Below, in pieces: positions 1 through 8,667 of a DNA stretch of 64,000 nucleotides. Made by a program: the position numbers and the translations under genes. The notes under the pieces are model-generated. The model was not told the DNA's origin. It searched no databases and saw nothing but the letters and a program-made list of their open reading frames with translations. Every line of letters begins with the position of its first letter. Within the stretch, counting starts at the first letter, position 1. Source of the DNA: Kocuria sp. (lineage in GTDB: Bacteria > Actinomycetota > Actinomycetes > Actinomycetales > Micrococcaceae); contig NZ_JAUNPE010000003.1 in NCBI RefSeq assembly GCF_030536815.1, positions 1 to 64,000 on the forward strand, read 5' to 3'.

Positions 1-36
1 CGCGTCGTGGTGGCGGGAGACATCACCTTCGAATGA
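1..36 (+). CDS. C-terminal end of an unidentified protein (partial)
   Basis: The first frame reads RVVVAGDITFE and then stops with TGA at 34-36. It is open from the first base, so this is probably the last 11 codons of a gene lying to the left. Eleven residues are too few to assign a family. The call rests only on the open frame and on the promoter-like sequence that follows the stop. Confidence 0.4.
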   Translation, partial: RVVVAGDITFE

Positions 37-52
37 TTGACAATCTGCCATC

Positions 53-82
53 TTGGTGCTCACCAGAATTGGCGGTTACACT
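53..82 (+). promoter_or_regulatory. candidate sigma-A-type promoter for ppm1
   Basis: TTGGTG (53-58) and TACACT (77-82) are separated by 18 bases, in front of the first complete gene. It would give a 5' leader of roughly 135 bases. This is pattern recognition only. A TTGACA at 37-42 has no matching -10 box at the right distance. Confidence 0.35.
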
Positions 83-226
83 GAATTCTTACTGCCGGGT
101 GGGTTCATCCGTCCTTAGAAAACAGAGCTGCGGAGCGATCCGCGCCTGGTCCGAAGGCGGATGGGCCCGCCCTGTGGTGTGTTCGGGGCGTTTCCCCCCG
201 TCCCCAGAGGCTTGAAAGGACGCCCG

Positions 227-967
227 GTGCGAGTTCTCACGATCATCCCCACCTACAACGAACGTGAATCACTGCCCACGGTGGTGACCCGGTTGCGGGC
301 AGCAGTGCCCGATGCGCACGTGCTGATCACCGATGACAACAGCCCGGACGGCACCGGCCGCATGGCCGATGAGATGTCCGCGACGGATGATCACATCCAC
401 GTGCTCCACCGGGCCAAGAAGGAGGGTCTGGGCCCGGCCTACATCGCCGGTTTCCACTGGGGCCTCGAGAACGGCTACGACGTGCTGGTCGAGATGGACG
501 CGGACTGCTCCCACCAGCCCGAACAGCTGCCACTGCTCCTGGACGCCGTCCACAACGGAGCGGATCTGGCCATCGGTTCCCGCTACGTACCGGGTGGCCG
601 CACGGAGAACTGGCCGCTGGACCGGCAGCTCATCTCCCGCGGCGGCAACCTCTACTCGCGCGTACTCCTGGGTACCCGCATCCACGACATCACCGGCGGT
701 TACCGCGCGTACAAACGCGCGACCCTCGAGGCCATTGATCTGGATTCCGTGCGTTCACGCGGTTATTGCTTCCAGATCGATCTCGCGTGGCGCACCGAAC
801 GGTTGGGCCTGAACATCACGGAAGTGCCCATCACCTTTGTCGAGCGCGAAGAAGGCGTTTCCAAGATGAGCAAGAACGTCACCGTGGAAGCGGCCACCAG
901 CGTGGCCAAATGGGGCCTGGCCGCTCGCGCGCAGACCCTGGCCGCAAAGCTCAGCCCGCGCGCGTAA
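227..967 (+). CDS. ppm1: polyprenol monophosphomannose synthase (GT2 family)
   Basis: Transfers mannose from GDP-mannose to polyprenyl phosphate at the cytoplasmic face of the membrane, supplying the lipid-linked donor for cell-envelope mannolipids and protein mannosylation. The 246-residue protein opens with the GT2 nucleotide-binding pattern ([14 protein letters not shown]), then [10 protein letters not shown] and the DxD-type metal site [10 protein letters not shown]; the acceptor-side region contains GSRYVPGG and [10 protein letters not shown]. It has no transmembrane segments, so it is the stand-alone synthase and not the Lnt-Ppm1 fusion found in mycobacteria. The GTG at 227 was chosen because GAAAGGA lies six bases upstream and the family fold begins right there; an in-frame ATG at 161 would add 22 unrelated residues. 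A strong terminator follows. Confidence 0.9.
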   Translation: MRVLTIIPTYNERESLPTVVTRLRAAVPDAHVLITDDNSPDGTGRMADEMSATDDHIHVLHRAKKEGLGPAYIAGFHWGLENGYDVLVEMDADCSHQPEQLPLLLDAVHNGADLAIGSRYVPGGRTENWPLDRQLISRGGNLYSRVLLGTRIHDITGGYRAYKRATLEAIDLDSVRSRGYCFQIDLAWRTERLGLNITEVPITFVEREEGVSKMSKNVTVEAATSVAKWGLAARAQTLAAKLSPRA

Positions 968-1001
968 CCCACGAAAGCCTCCGGCCACCGCGCCGAACAG
1001 C

Positions 1002-1047
1002 AAACGCCGACGCCGCGTACCAGACCTGGTACGCGGCGTCGGCGTTT
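1002..1047. terminator. bidirectional terminator between convergent ppm1 and rbpA
   Basis: A perfect inverted repeat with about 20 base pairs (1002-1021 with 1028-1047) encloses a six-base loop. A-runs flank the left arm and T-runs the right arm, so the structure can act in both directions. It sits between genes converging from both sides. Confidence 0.85.
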
Positions 1048-1102
1048 CGAACGGGTCCTCATTGCGGAGACACCCCGGTGAGCGGCGCGGGCCACTCATG
1101 AC

Positions 1103-1438
1103 TCAGATCGTGTGGCGTTCCTTGTAGAAGTCCAAACGCTGCTGGAGGATCTCCTCGAGCTCCTCGGAGCTGCGACGCTCCATGAGCATGTCCCAGTGGG
1201 TGCGCACGTGCTTCTCATTGGGATTCTCGGGCTTTTCACCATTGACCAGGATGGCCTCGTGGCCGGTCTTGGTGGTCCACACCGGGGGAATCTCCGCCTC
1301 CGCCGCGAACATCACGCTCACCGACTCACCATCCTTGGTGCGGTACTCCACGCGTTGACGCGGTGCCGGTTCAACACCGGTCTCGGTTTCCATCGACTGG
1401 GAACCCAAACGCATTCCACGCAGGCTGCGATCGCTCAC
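1103..1438 (-). CDS. rbpA: RNA polymerase-binding protein RbpA
   Basis: Actinobacterial transcription factor that binds RNA polymerase and the principal sigma factor and stabilises the open complex. The 111-residue protein matches the family in length and layout: N-terminal tail with SLRGMRLGSQS, a central beta-rich core (RVEYRTKDGESVSVMF), and the C-terminal sigma-interaction helix region (HVRTHWDMLMERRS, EELEEILQQRL). The core's conserved cysteines of the streptomycete form are absent, as in the zinc-free mycobacterial version. Start is GTG at 1438, preceded by AGGAAGGA. It is monocistronic, convergent with ppm1 and separated from the SPFH gene by about 100 bases. Confidence 0.93.
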   Translation of the reverse strand: MSDRSLRGMRLGSQSMETETGVEPAPRQRVEYRTKDGESVSVMFAAEAEIPPVWTTKTGHEAILVNGEKPENPNEKHVRTHWDMLMERRSSEELEEILQQRLDFYKERHTI

Positions 1439-1543
1439 TGGACGGTCCTTCCTGAAGTCCTACTGGTACAAAGGGTGTGATCCCGGCTTCCAATCAGTCG
1501 ATTGAAAACCTACGGATTGTCATCAACCGAACATAACCACCGA

Positions 1544-2644
1544 TTAGCGGGATTCATTCCCGGTAGTGCCCGAACCGTATTCTCCGGCCGCCGGGTTCGC
1601 GAACGGGGGTTCCGGCATCTCGAAATCATTGGGGTCGGTGAGCGTCAGATCCGGCTCGAGATCCTTCTCCGTGACCTTGACGGTTTCGGACTCCACAATG
1701 GGCTCCGAGTGAGCCGTGGGGGTCGGTTCGTCGTCCTGGTCATCCCAGGAGGCGTCGTGGGGACCCTCGCCGCCGGGGGTGGCCAGGAAGTTACCCACTC
1801 CGCGCAGCGCGGTACTGAGTTCGGCGGGAATCATCCAGACCTTGTTGGCGGAACCCTCTGCCACCTTGGGCAGCGTCTGAATGTACTGGTAGGCCAGCAA
1901 CTTCTGGGTGGGCTTGGCGCGGTGGATGGAATCAAAGACCTTGGCGATGGCCTGGGCCTCACCGTCGGCGCGCAGGATCGCGGCCTTGGCGTCACCTTCC
2001 GCGGAGAGCACCGCGGCTTGCCGCTCACCCTCGGCGGTCAGAATCTGGGATTGTTTCTCACCCTCGGCCGTGAGGATGGTTGCGCGGCGGTCACGCTCGG
2101 CGCGCATCTGCTTCTCCATCGAGTCCTGGATGGACGGCGGGGGAGTGATCTCCTTGATGTCCACGCGAGAAATGCGGATACCCCAGCGGCCCGTGGTGGA
2201 GTCCAACACCCCGCGCAGCTCGGCGTTGATCTTGTCACGCGAGGTCAGGGTCTCTTCGAGGTTCAAGCCACCCACCACGTTACGCAGTGTGGCGCTCGTG
2301 AGTTCGTCCACGGCCTGGATGTAGTTGGTGATCTCATAGGTCGCGGCGCGAGGGTCGGTCACCTGGAAGTAGACCACGGTGTCGATACCGACCACCAGGT
2401 TGTCCTCGGTGATCACGGACTGCGCGGGGAACGGCACCACTTGCTCTCGCAGGTCGATCATGGGCAGTAACCGGTCAACGAAGGGAATGAGGAAGTGCAG
2501 GCCGGGATTGAGCGTGGCCTGGTACTTGCCGAGGCGTTCCACGATGCCGGCGCGGGACTGCGGAATGATCCGCACCGCCTTGATCAGGGCAATTGCCGCG
2601 GCCAGTACCACCACTATGAGCAGTACTGTGATGACGATTTCCAT
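1544..2644 (-). CDS. SPFH/stomatin-like membrane protein (band 7 family)
   Basis: Membrane-anchored scaffold of the stomatin/prohibitin/flotillin type. It has one N-terminal transmembrane helix (about residues 3-22), then the SPFH domain starting at VRIIPQSRAGIVERLGKY with GLHFLIPFVD and DTVVYFQVTDP. An alanine/glutamate-rich coiled coil follows, containing about four copies of a ten-residue unit of the form ILTAEGE-KQSQ (residues about 195-240). The C-terminal tail is acidic and proline-rich. ATG at 2644 follows GAGAGGA. An NfeD-like gene lies directly upstream on the same strand, which is the classic SPFH/NfeD pairing; such pairs are thought to organise membrane microdomains, though the cargo here is unknown. 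Confidence 0.88.
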   Translation of the reverse strand: MEIVITVLLIVVVLAAAIALIKAVRIIPQSRAGIVERLGKYQATLNPGLHFLIPFVDRLLPMIDLREQVVPFPAQSVITEDNLVVGIDTVVYFQVTDPRAATYEITNYIQAVDELTSATLRNVVGGLNLEETLTSRDKINAELRGVLDSTTGRWGIRISRVDIKEITPPPSIQDSMEKQMRAERDRRATILTAEGEKQSQILTAEGERQAAVLSAEGDAKAAILRADGEAQAIAKVFDSIHRAKPTQKLLAYQYIQTLPKVAEGSANKVWMIPAELSTALRGVGNFLATPGGEGPHDASWDDQDDEPTPTAHSEPIVESETVKVTEKDLEPDLTLTDPNDFEMPEPPFANPAAGEYGSGTTGNESR

Positions 2645-2694
2645 GGGGTCCTCTCACATGGGGGGATCTGCGGGCCGGACGACCCGGACAGCTA

Positions 2695-3192
2695 TCAGTA
2701 CCCGGGTTGGGAAGCGGGTGAATCAGAAAAATCAGTGGTAGCGGGGGCGGTGTGGGAAACAACCGCGGTGGCTCCGTCAATGCGGTACACGTAAGCCCTG
2801 GTTCCCGTCTCGAGCGTGCCGCGTTCCGCCGAGCGCGCCGTCCAGATATCGCCCTCGAGTCGAACCAGGCCGGTGTCCTCGCTGACCGGTTCCAGCACGG
2901 TGCAGGACAACCCCACTAACCGTTCGGCGTTGGAACGGGTACTGGGCGTGGACCGGTTGAGCCGTCTCAGGGCCACCGGGCGCAACAGGAAAATGAGAAG
3001 CACCGCGACCACCGCGAACGTGATCACCTGAAGCGGGAAGCTGTGGGTGAAAAAACTCACCACCCCAGCGCACAGGGCGGCCATGGACATCATGAGGAAC
3101 AGGAAGTCCAGGGTGAGCATTTCAATGCCCGCCAGTACCAGCATGATGATCAGCCAGAGGATCCAGGGATTATTGACCAGTGCGTCCCACAC
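2695..3192 (-). CDS. NfeD-like membrane protein
   Basis: Partner of the SPFH protein encoded 50 bases downstream. The 165-residue protein has hydrophobic segments near residues 9-30, 32-48 and 53-72 (LWLIIMLVLAGIEM, FLFLMMSMAALCAG, VITFAVVAVLLIFLL). A soluble OB-fold-like NfeD domain follows (ERLVGLSCTVLEPV, GLVRLEGDIWTARS, AYVYRIDGATAVV). This is the short, protease-less NfeD form. GTG at 3192 was chosen because CTGGAG lies six bases upstream and the first membrane segment starts soon after; the frame stays open to 3390 but the additional residues look non-coding. Confidence 0.82.
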   Translation of the reverse strand: MWDALVNNPWILWLIIMLVLAGIEMLTLDFLFLMMSMAALCAGVVSFFTHSFPLQVITFAVVAVLLIFLLRPVALRRLNRSTPSTRSNAERLVGLSCTVLEPVSEDTGLVRLEGDIWTARSAERGTLETGTRAYVYRIDGATAVVSHTAPATTDFSDSPASQPGY

Positions 3193-3539
3193 GTGCGGCT
3201 CCAGACTTGTCGTGAGGTGTCGGAAGTGGCCGCCTCCGCAGGATGCGCAGCCCGCCACCTGTCGGCTCCCTCCCCATTGTGCCCTACCCCACGCGTCGAG
3301 GCCGGGAATGAATTCACCCCGGCGGCATAGGCCCGGTACCGGTGGGTCAATAATCCAAAAAACCGGGCTACGGAAGCAACAGCACGGCATTTCACCCGAG
3401 AGAGAAAAAGTATTGTCAGCCCACTGAACATCAGTAAGCTGGGCGGCAAGCTAGATCACAATGCCATCGTGCAGAGTGATGGCTCGCAGGGCACAAACCG
3501 TGCTTTGACGAACGCAATAAACTTGAAGGAGTTCTTGCG
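3193..3539. other. 347-bp divergent intergenic region
   Basis: No gene is supported here. It must hold the promoters of nfeD (leftward) and of the PRC-barrel gene (rightward). A possible rightward promoter is TTGTCA (3413-3418), 16 bases, TAAGCT (3435-3440). The right half is distinctly richer in A and T than its surroundings. The start-proximal end carries the strong ribosome-binding site GAAGGAG for the PRC-barrel gene. Confidence 0.5.
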
Positions 3540-4397
3540 ATGACCACTTTCGATGTGAATGCGATTCTCTCCAGCACTGCCTACGATGCTGACGGCGACA
3601 AGGTCGGCAAGGTTGAGCAGGTCTTCCTCGATGACAACTCGGGTGAGCCCACGTTCCTGACCGTGAACACGGGTCTCTTCGGTGCCAAGGAGAGCTTCGT
3701 TCCGGCTAAGGATGCTCGCCAGGACGGCGACCGCGTTGTGCTGCCCTACCAGAAGGACGTCATCAAGGACGCGCCCAAGGTCGATGCAGATCAGCACCTT
3801 TCCCCGGCGGAAGAGGAAGAGCTCTACCGTTACTACGAGCTGAACTACGACAACGGTCATGGTGCAGATCGCGACCGCGACCTGACCGACCGCGACCGCA
3901 CCGCCGCAGCCGGCACCGCTGGCACCGCCGGTGTTGCAGCTGCGGGCCGTGACAGCGACCTGACCGATCGTGACCGCACCGTTGCTGACCACGACGACGC
4001 TTCCGTGGTCCGCCACGAAGAGCGACTCAAGGTCGGCACCCAGGAGCGCGAGACCGGTCGTGCACGTCTGCGCAAGTACGTGGTCACCGACCACGAGACC
4101 GTTGACGTCCCCGTCGAGCGCGAAGAGGTCACCGTGGAGCGCACCCCGATCCGCGACGGCCAGGTCGGCACCGGCACCATTGGTGAGGAAGAGGTCGAGG
4201 TTTCCCTCCACGAAGAGCGTCCCGTGGTCGAGAAGGAAACCGTGGCCGTTGAAGAGGTCGGCCTGAACAAGGAAACTGTTCGCGACACCCAGCGCGTCGA
4301 GGCAGATGTCCGCAAGGAACAGGTCGACGTCGAGACCGATACCGATCGCGATCTCGGTGGCCGTGACGGCCTGGGCGGCAACGCTCCCCGTCGCTGA
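3540..4397 (+). CDS. PRC-barrel and DUF2382 (YsnF/AvaK-type) domain protein
   Basis: The 285-residue protein has three parts. The PRC-barrel (residues about 1-90) shows AYDADGDKVGKVEQVFLDD and GLFGAKESFVPA. A hydrophilic linker (about 105-160) is rich in D, R and A and contains two copies of DLTDRDRT. The C-terminal DUF2382 region (about 160-270) is made of VxRxEE-type strands such as VVRHEERLKVGT, VPVEREEVTVERT and VSLHEERPVVEKE. Proteins with this arrangement in actinobacteria and cyanobacteria are associated with general stress, but no biochemical activity is established. It has no signal peptide, is very acidic, and is monocistronic with its own terminator. GAAGGAG precedes ATG 3540. Confidence 0.85.
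   Translation: MTTFDVNAILSSTAYDADGDKVGKVEQVFLDDNSGEPTFLTVNTGLFGAKESFVPAKDARQDGDRVVLPYQKDVIKDAPKVDADQHLSPAEEEELYRYYELNYDNGHGADRDRDLTDRDRTAAAGTAGTAGVAAAGRDSDLTDRDRTVADHDDASVVRHEERLKVGTQERETGRARLRKYVVTDHETVDVPVEREEVTVERTPIRDGQVGTGTIGEEEVEVSLHEERPVVEKETVAVEEVGLNKETVRDTQRVEADVRKEQVDVETDTDRDLGGRDGLGGNAPRR
3879..3978 (+). repeat. two copies of a 22-bp unit inside the PRC-barrel gene linker
   Basis: The stretches 3879-3900 and 3957-3978 are near-identical, differing at third-codon positions, and both encode DLTDRDR. They flank an alanine/glycine/threonine-rich segment. They look like a duplication within a flexible linker. Confidence 0.6.
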
Positions 4398-4435
4398 AAC
4401 TGATGTGCAACGCTGAGGCGTTGAATCGGTAAGTT

Positions 4436-4475
4436 GCTGTACCCCGGGCCCACGGCTCGGGGTACAGCTCTTTTT
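4436..4475 (+). terminator. intrinsic terminator after the PRC-barrel gene
   Basis: An 11-bp perfect stem (4436-4446 with 4458-4468) is followed by TCTTTTT. It lies 40 bases after the stop codon and upstream of thrS. Confidence 0.85.
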
Positions 4476-4619
4476 CGGCCCTCAGCGCGGCCCGCCGACT
4501 GTGTCCGCTCCGTGCCGGGGCGGTAGCATCATCTGCGTCCCCGCCGAACCATGAGTTCCACGGGACCCGCGCGTCCCCGGTACGGGCGCGCGTCACAAGA
4601 ACATTCGAAGGAGTAACTC

Positions 4620-6704
4620 ATGTCTGATGCCGCTCAATTACAGCTGACCGTGGATGGCGACCCTCGCACCGAAACCCAGGGAACCACGGCGGCTGATCTG
4701 TACGCGGATCAACGTGAGGTGGTGGTAGCTCACATCAACGGTGAGCTCAAGGATCTGAGAACCGAACTCGCGGACGGTGACGTGGTGGAGCGTGTGCTCG
4801 TGAGCGATCCGGAGGGCCTCGAGGTCTTGCGGCACTCCACGGCCCACGTCATGGCGCAGGCCGTGCAGCAGTTGCGTCCCGATGCCAAGCTGGGCATCGG
4901 GCCGTACATCACGGACGGCTTCTACTTCGATTTCGACGTCGAAGAACCGTTCACGCCCGAGGATCTGAAGAAGATCGAGAAGTCCATGCTCAAGATCGTG
5001 AACAAGTCGCAATTGTTCCGGCGCCGCGCGGTGGATGAAAGCGAAGCCCGCGAGGAAATGGCGGACGAGCCCTACAAGCTTGAGCTGATCGACCTGGCCA
5101 ACGGGCCGGGTTCGGGTTCCATGGAGGAGTCCGCGGAGGGCGCCTCCGTGGAGGTGGGCGCCGGGGAAATCACCATTTACGACAACGTGGACCGGCAGAG
5201 CCACGAAATCGTGTGGCGCGATCTGTGCCGCGGCCCGCACGTGCCCAACACCAAGTTGATCGGCAACGGTTTCGCGCTGATGCGTTCGGCGGCGGCCTAC
5301 TGGCGCGGCAACGAGAAGAACAAGCAGCTGCAGCGCATCTACGGCACCGCATGGCCCTCCAAGGACGAACTGAAGGCCTACAGGCAGCGCCTCGCGGAAG
5401 CCGAGCGTCGCGATCACCGCAAGCTCGGTTCCGAACTGGACCTCTTCTCCTTCCCGGACGAGCTGGGTTCCGGCCTGCCCGTGTTCCACCCCAAGGGCGG
5501 CATCATCCGCAAGGAGATGGAGGACTACTCGCGTCAGCGGCACACCGAGGCCGGTTATGAATTCGTGTACTCCCCGCACATCACCAAAGGCCACCTGTAT
5601 GAGGTGTCCGGTCACCTGGACTGGTACCGGGACGGCATGTTCCCTCCCATGCACGTGGACGAGGAGCGCAACCCGGAAACGGGCGAGGTGAACAAGCCGG
5701 GCCAGGACTACTACCTCAAGCCCATGAACTGCCCGATGCACAACTTGATTTACCGCTCACGCGGGCGCTCGTACCGTGAGCTGCCCCTGCGGTTGTTCGA
5801 GTTCGGCGCGGTGTACCGCTATGAGAAATCCGGTGTCATCCACGGACTCACGCGCGTGCGCGGCATGACCCAGGACGACGCGCACATCTACTGCACCCGT
5901 GAGCAGATGAAGGACGAACTGACCGGCACCTTGAACTTTGTCCTGTCGTTGCTCAAGGACTACGGTCTGGATGACTTCTACTTGGAGCTGTCCACCAAGG
6001 ACCCGGAGAAATTCGTGGGTTCCGATGAGGTCTGGGACGAGGCCACCCGTACGTTGCAGGAAGTTGCCGAGGCTTCCGGCCTGCAGCTGGTCCCGGATCC
6101 CGGGGGAGCCGCTTTCTACGGCCCCAAGATTTCGGTGCAGGCCAAGGACGCGATCGGGCGCACGTGGCAGATGTCCACCATCCAGCTGGACTTCAACCTG
6201 CCCGAGCGTTTCGACTTGGAGTACCAGGCCGCCGACGGCACCCGGCAGCGTCCCGTGATGATCCACCGTGCGTTGTTCGGATCGGTGGAGCGTTTCATGG
6301 GCGTGCTGACCGAGCACTATGCCGGGGCGTTCCCCGCGTGGCTGGCTCCCGTCCAGGTGCGCGCCATTCCGGTGGCCGAGGCCTTCAACGACTACCTGGA
6401 CGAGTTCGCGGCCACGCTGCGGGCCCGGGGCATTCGTGTGGAGGTGGATGCGTCCTCGGATCGTTTCCCCAAGAAGATCCGCACGGCGTCCAAGGACAAG
6501 ATCCCGTTCGTGGTCATCGCGGGCGGCGACGACGCCGAGGCCGGTGCGGTCTCGTTCCGCTACCGCGACGGCTCACAGTTCAACGCGGTGCCACTCGACG
6601 ACGCCGTGGAGCTGATCGTGCGGCACGTGCGCGAGCGCGTCAACGAGGATCCTTCGGCGCCCTCGGACGGTGAGGTCTCGGAACCCGTTGCGGAGCAACC
6701 GTGA
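4620..6704 (+). CDS. thrS: threonine--tRNA ligase
   Basis: Charges tRNA-Thr with threonine, using ATP. The 694-residue protein has an N-terminal TGS domain (about 1-65) and an editing domain with the HxxxH pair in [11 protein letters not shown] and the distal C-x3-H in LCRGPHV. The class II catalytic core contains KPMNCPMHN, the motif-2 region [27 protein letters not shown] and motif 3 [16 protein letters not shown]-terminal anticodon-binding domain ends with an acidic tail. Full editing and catalytic signatures are present. GAAGGAG precedes ATG 4620. Its stop overlaps the start of the HIT gene by four bases (GTGA), so the two are translationally coupled. Confidence 0.97.
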   Translation: MSDAAQLQLTVDGDPRTETQGTTAADLYADQREVVVAHINGELKDLRTELADGDVVERVLVSDPEGLEVLRHSTAHVMAQAVQQLRPDAKLGIGPYITDGFYFDFDVEEPFTPEDLKKIEKSMLKIVNKSQLFRRRAVDESEAREEMADEPYKLELIDLANGPGSGSMEESAEGASVEVGAGEITIYDNVDRQSHEIVWRDLCRGPHVPNTKLIGNGFALMRSAAAYWRGNEKNKQLQRIYGTAWPSKDELKAYRQRLAEAERRDHRKLGSELDLFSFPDELGSGLPVFHPKGGIIRKEMEDYSRQRHTEAGYEFVYSPHITKGHLYEVSGHLDWYRDGMFPPMHVDEERNPETGEVNKPGQDYYLKPMNCPMHNLIYRSRGRSYRELPLRLFEFGAVYRYEKSGVIHGLTRVRGMTQDDAHIYCTREQMKDELTGTLNFVLSLLKDYGLDDFYLELSTKDPEKFVGSDEVWDEATRTLQEVAEASGLQLVPDPGGAAFYGPKISVQAKDAIGRTWQMSTIQLDFNLPERFDLEYQAADGTRQRPVMIHRALFGSVERFMGVLTEHYAGAFPAWLAPVQVRAIPVAEAFNDYLDEFAATLRARGIRVEVDASSDRFPKKIRTASKDKIPFVVIAGGDDAEAGAVSFRYRDGSQFNAVPLDDAVELIVRHVRERVNEDPSAPSDGEVSEPVAEQP

Positions 6705-7282
6705 CGGAGAACACCTCGCAGAACCAGAACGGCAACCAGCGCTGGGTGGCTCAGGACGATTTCGAGCTGCCCGGCGTGCCGGACAGTTTCCAACGCTTGT
6801 GGACACCCCACCGGCTCGCCTACGTGCGCGGTGAGGACCCTTCGATCACGGAAACTCCGGGGTGCCCGTTCTGCACCGGGCCGGAGCGCTCGGACGAGGA
6901 CGCACTGATCGTGCATCGCGGGGAGCACTGCTTTGTGGTGCTCAACCTGTTTCCGTACAACCCGGGTCACTTGCTGGTCTGCCCGTACCGTCATGTCGCG
7001 GACGTCACCGAGCTCACGGACGAGGAACTGTGGGAGTTGAACGTGCTGACCCGCACGGCGGTCGCCACGATCCGCGAGGTCGCCCAGCCGGCGGCGTTCA
7101 ACGTGGGCCTGAATCTCGGGTCCGCGGCGGGCGGTTCGTTGTCCGCGCACCTGCACCAGCACGTGGTGCCCCGCTGGGAGGGTGACGCCAACTTCATGCC
7201 CGTCATTGCTCATACCAAACCGCTCATCCAGACCCTGGGAGCCAATCGCGACGACATCGCCGCGGCCTGGCCCCGTTCCTGA
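6701..7282 (+). CDS. HIT-domain protein, Ap4A phosphorylase-like
   Basis: Histidine-triad nucleotide hydrolase/transferase. The 193-residue protein carries a CPFC knuckle (about residue 55), the nucleotide-binding strand [18 protein letters not shown], and the histidine triad [10 protein letters not shown] (about residues 150-159). The arrangement thrS-HIT, with a GTGA overlap, matches mycobacteria, where the corresponding protein (Rv2613c) is a diadenosine tetraphosphate phosphorylase. Because aminoacyl-tRNA synthetases make Ap4A as a by-product, the coupling with thrS makes sense. The exact substrate is inferred. Confidence 0.88.
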   Translation: MTENTSQNQNGNQRWVAQDDFELPGVPDSFQRLWTPHRLAYVRGEDPSITETPGCPFCTGPERSDEDALIVHRGEHCFVVLNLFPYNPGHLLVCPYRHVADVTELTDEELWELNVLTRTAVATIREVAQPAAFNVGLNLGSAAGGSLSAHLHQHVVPRWEGDANFMPVIAHTKPLIQTLGANRDDIAAAWPRS

Positions 7283-7339
7283 TTCTCATTGCTCCCGGGC
7301 ATCGCACGTCGGCGCCCGGGACGGTTGTACCCCAGTCAC

Positions 7340-7345
7340 TAGAAT
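7340..7345 (+). promoter_or_regulatory. -10 element (TAGAAT) for a probably leaderless murT
   Basis: TAGAAT ends seven bases before the ATG at 7353, and there is no recognisable Shine-Dalgarno sequence. The transcript would therefore begin at, or one base before, the start codon. No clear -35 hexamer was seen. Confidence 0.5.
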
Positions 7346-7352
7346 GGAATCC

Positions 7353-8657
7353 ATGTCTCGACCACTCGTACGTCTACTCGGCCAGGGAGTTCGGTGGGCC
7401 TCAAGCCTGCGCGGCGGTGGCTCCGCCTTCCCCGGCCTGGTCATGGAAAAGCTGCATCCCGGGTTCGTGGCCGAAGAACTCGGCAAACTCTCGCACGGTG
7501 TGGTGGTCATCAGCGGCACCAACGGCAAGACCACGACCACCAAGATGGCCGTCCAATTGCTGCGTTCACAGGGCCTGCGCGTGTTCACGAACCGGACGGG
7601 ATCGAATTTCGTGCGGGGCGTGGCGGCGTCGTTGTTGGCCGAGATGAACGCGTTCGGTCGCCTCGACGCGGACGTGGCCGTGCTGGAACTCGACGAGGCG
7701 CACGCCGTGCACTTCGTCAAGCAGGTCAAGCCCCGCTACGCCCTGCTGCTCAACGTGATGCGCGATCAGCTCGACCGGTTCGGCGAGATCGACACGACCC
7801 GCCGCATGCTCAGCCAGGTCGCCAAGGCGACCACCGGAACCGTGGTGCTCAACCGCGAAGACCCCCGGATCGCCGGTCTCGCGGACGACGTCGCCGCTGA
7901 CGCCACCGTTGAATGGTTCGGCCTCTCGGACGCGTTGCGGCCCATGTTTCCCTCCGACGACGACATGCGCGACGTGCTGCGTCGGACCGAGGCGGTCGAG
8001 CTGGATTCGGAGCAGCCCTCCGTGGCACGACCGCGCGCTGGCGTGGTGCTCAATGCCGTGCGGGCCAATAGCGTGGACCTGGACGTGCACGGCGAACACC
8101 ACACGGCAACCATCGACCTCTACGGGGTGTACAACCAGTACAACGCGGCGGCGGCTCTCGCCCTGAGCCTGCAGGTTCTGGGCGACGGCGCGGACGTTGC
8201 CTCCCTCGTGGATGAACTGTCGCGGGTGACCCCGGCCTTCGGTCGCGGTGAAACCGTGACGGTGGACGGTAAACCCCTGCAATTGCTGCTCGTGAAGAAC
8301 CCCGCCGGATTCCGGTTGTCACTCGCGTCCGCATCGGCGGACGACTACGCGACCATGATCGCGATCAACGATGCCTACGCCGACGGCCGTGACGTGTCGT
8401 GGCTGTGGGACGTGGATTTCGACAGCCTGCGCGACAGCGGCGTGGACATCGTCTCCGGTGTGCGCGCGTGGGACATGGCCCTGCGCCTGGATTACGACCT
8501 GGTGGCGGTCCGATCGGTGGAAACCGACCTGGACACCGCGCTCCAGCAGTTCATCGCCGGGGCGGGGGACCGGCCCATGCGGGTGTTCTGCACCTACACC
8601 GCCATGCTGTCCCTGCGGAAGATCCTGGGCGGCATGACCCACGTGGACGCGATCTGA
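7353..8657 (+). CDS. murT: lipid II isoglutaminyl synthase, ligase subunit MurT
   Basis: With GatD, amidates the alpha-carboxyl of D-glutamate in the lipid II stem peptide, using ATP and ammonia from glutamine. The 434-residue Mur-ligase-like protein has the P-loop SGTNGKTTTTK (residues 54-64), FTNRTGSNFVRGVAA, the ELDEAH metal/ATP region, and the C-terminal DUF1727 domain with LLLVKNPAGF and WLWDVDF. The only cysteine in the whole protein lies near residue 419, so the four-cysteine zinc ribbon described for Staphylococcus aureus MurT is missing. ATG 7353 is favoured over ATG 7344 because the family begins with MSRPLVRL-like sequence and the -10 box predicts transcription from there. Confidence 0.92.
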   Translation: MSRPLVRLLGQGVRWASSLRGGGSAFPGLVMEKLHPGFVAEELGKLSHGVVVISGTNGKTTTTKMAVQLLRSQGLRVFTNRTGSNFVRGVAASLLAEMNAFGRLDADVAVLELDEAHAVHFVKQVKPRYALLLNVMRDQLDRFGEIDTTRRMLSQVAKATTGTVVLNREDPRIAGLADDVAADATVEWFGLSDALRPMFPSDDDMRDVLRRTEAVELDSEQPSVARPRAGVVLNAVRANSVDLDVHGEHHTATIDLYGVYNQYNAAAALALSLQVLGDGADVASLVDELSRVTPAFGRGETVTVDGKPLQLLLVKNPAGFRLSLASASADDYATMIAINDAYADGRDVSWLWDVDFDSLRDSGVDIVSGVRAWDMALRLDYDLVAVRSVETDLDTALQQFIAGAGDRPMRVFCTYTAMLSLRKILGGMTHVDAI

Positions 8658-8667
8658 GGAGCCGATC

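Noticed and set aside
37..65. TTGACA at 37-42 as the ppm1 promoter -35 box
   Set aside because: No -10-like hexamer occurs 16-19 bases downstream; TTGGTG/TACACT is a better pair.
161..226. An in-frame ATG upstream of ppm1
   Set aside because: It adds 22 residues with no family match, while GTG 227 has a well-placed ribosome-binding site and begins the GT2 fold.
3456..4211. A 251-codon minus-strand frame opposite the PRC-barrel gene
   Set aside because: It is the complement of the charged PRC/DUF2382 gene, is composed of simple hydrophobic repeats, and lacks a ribosome-binding site.
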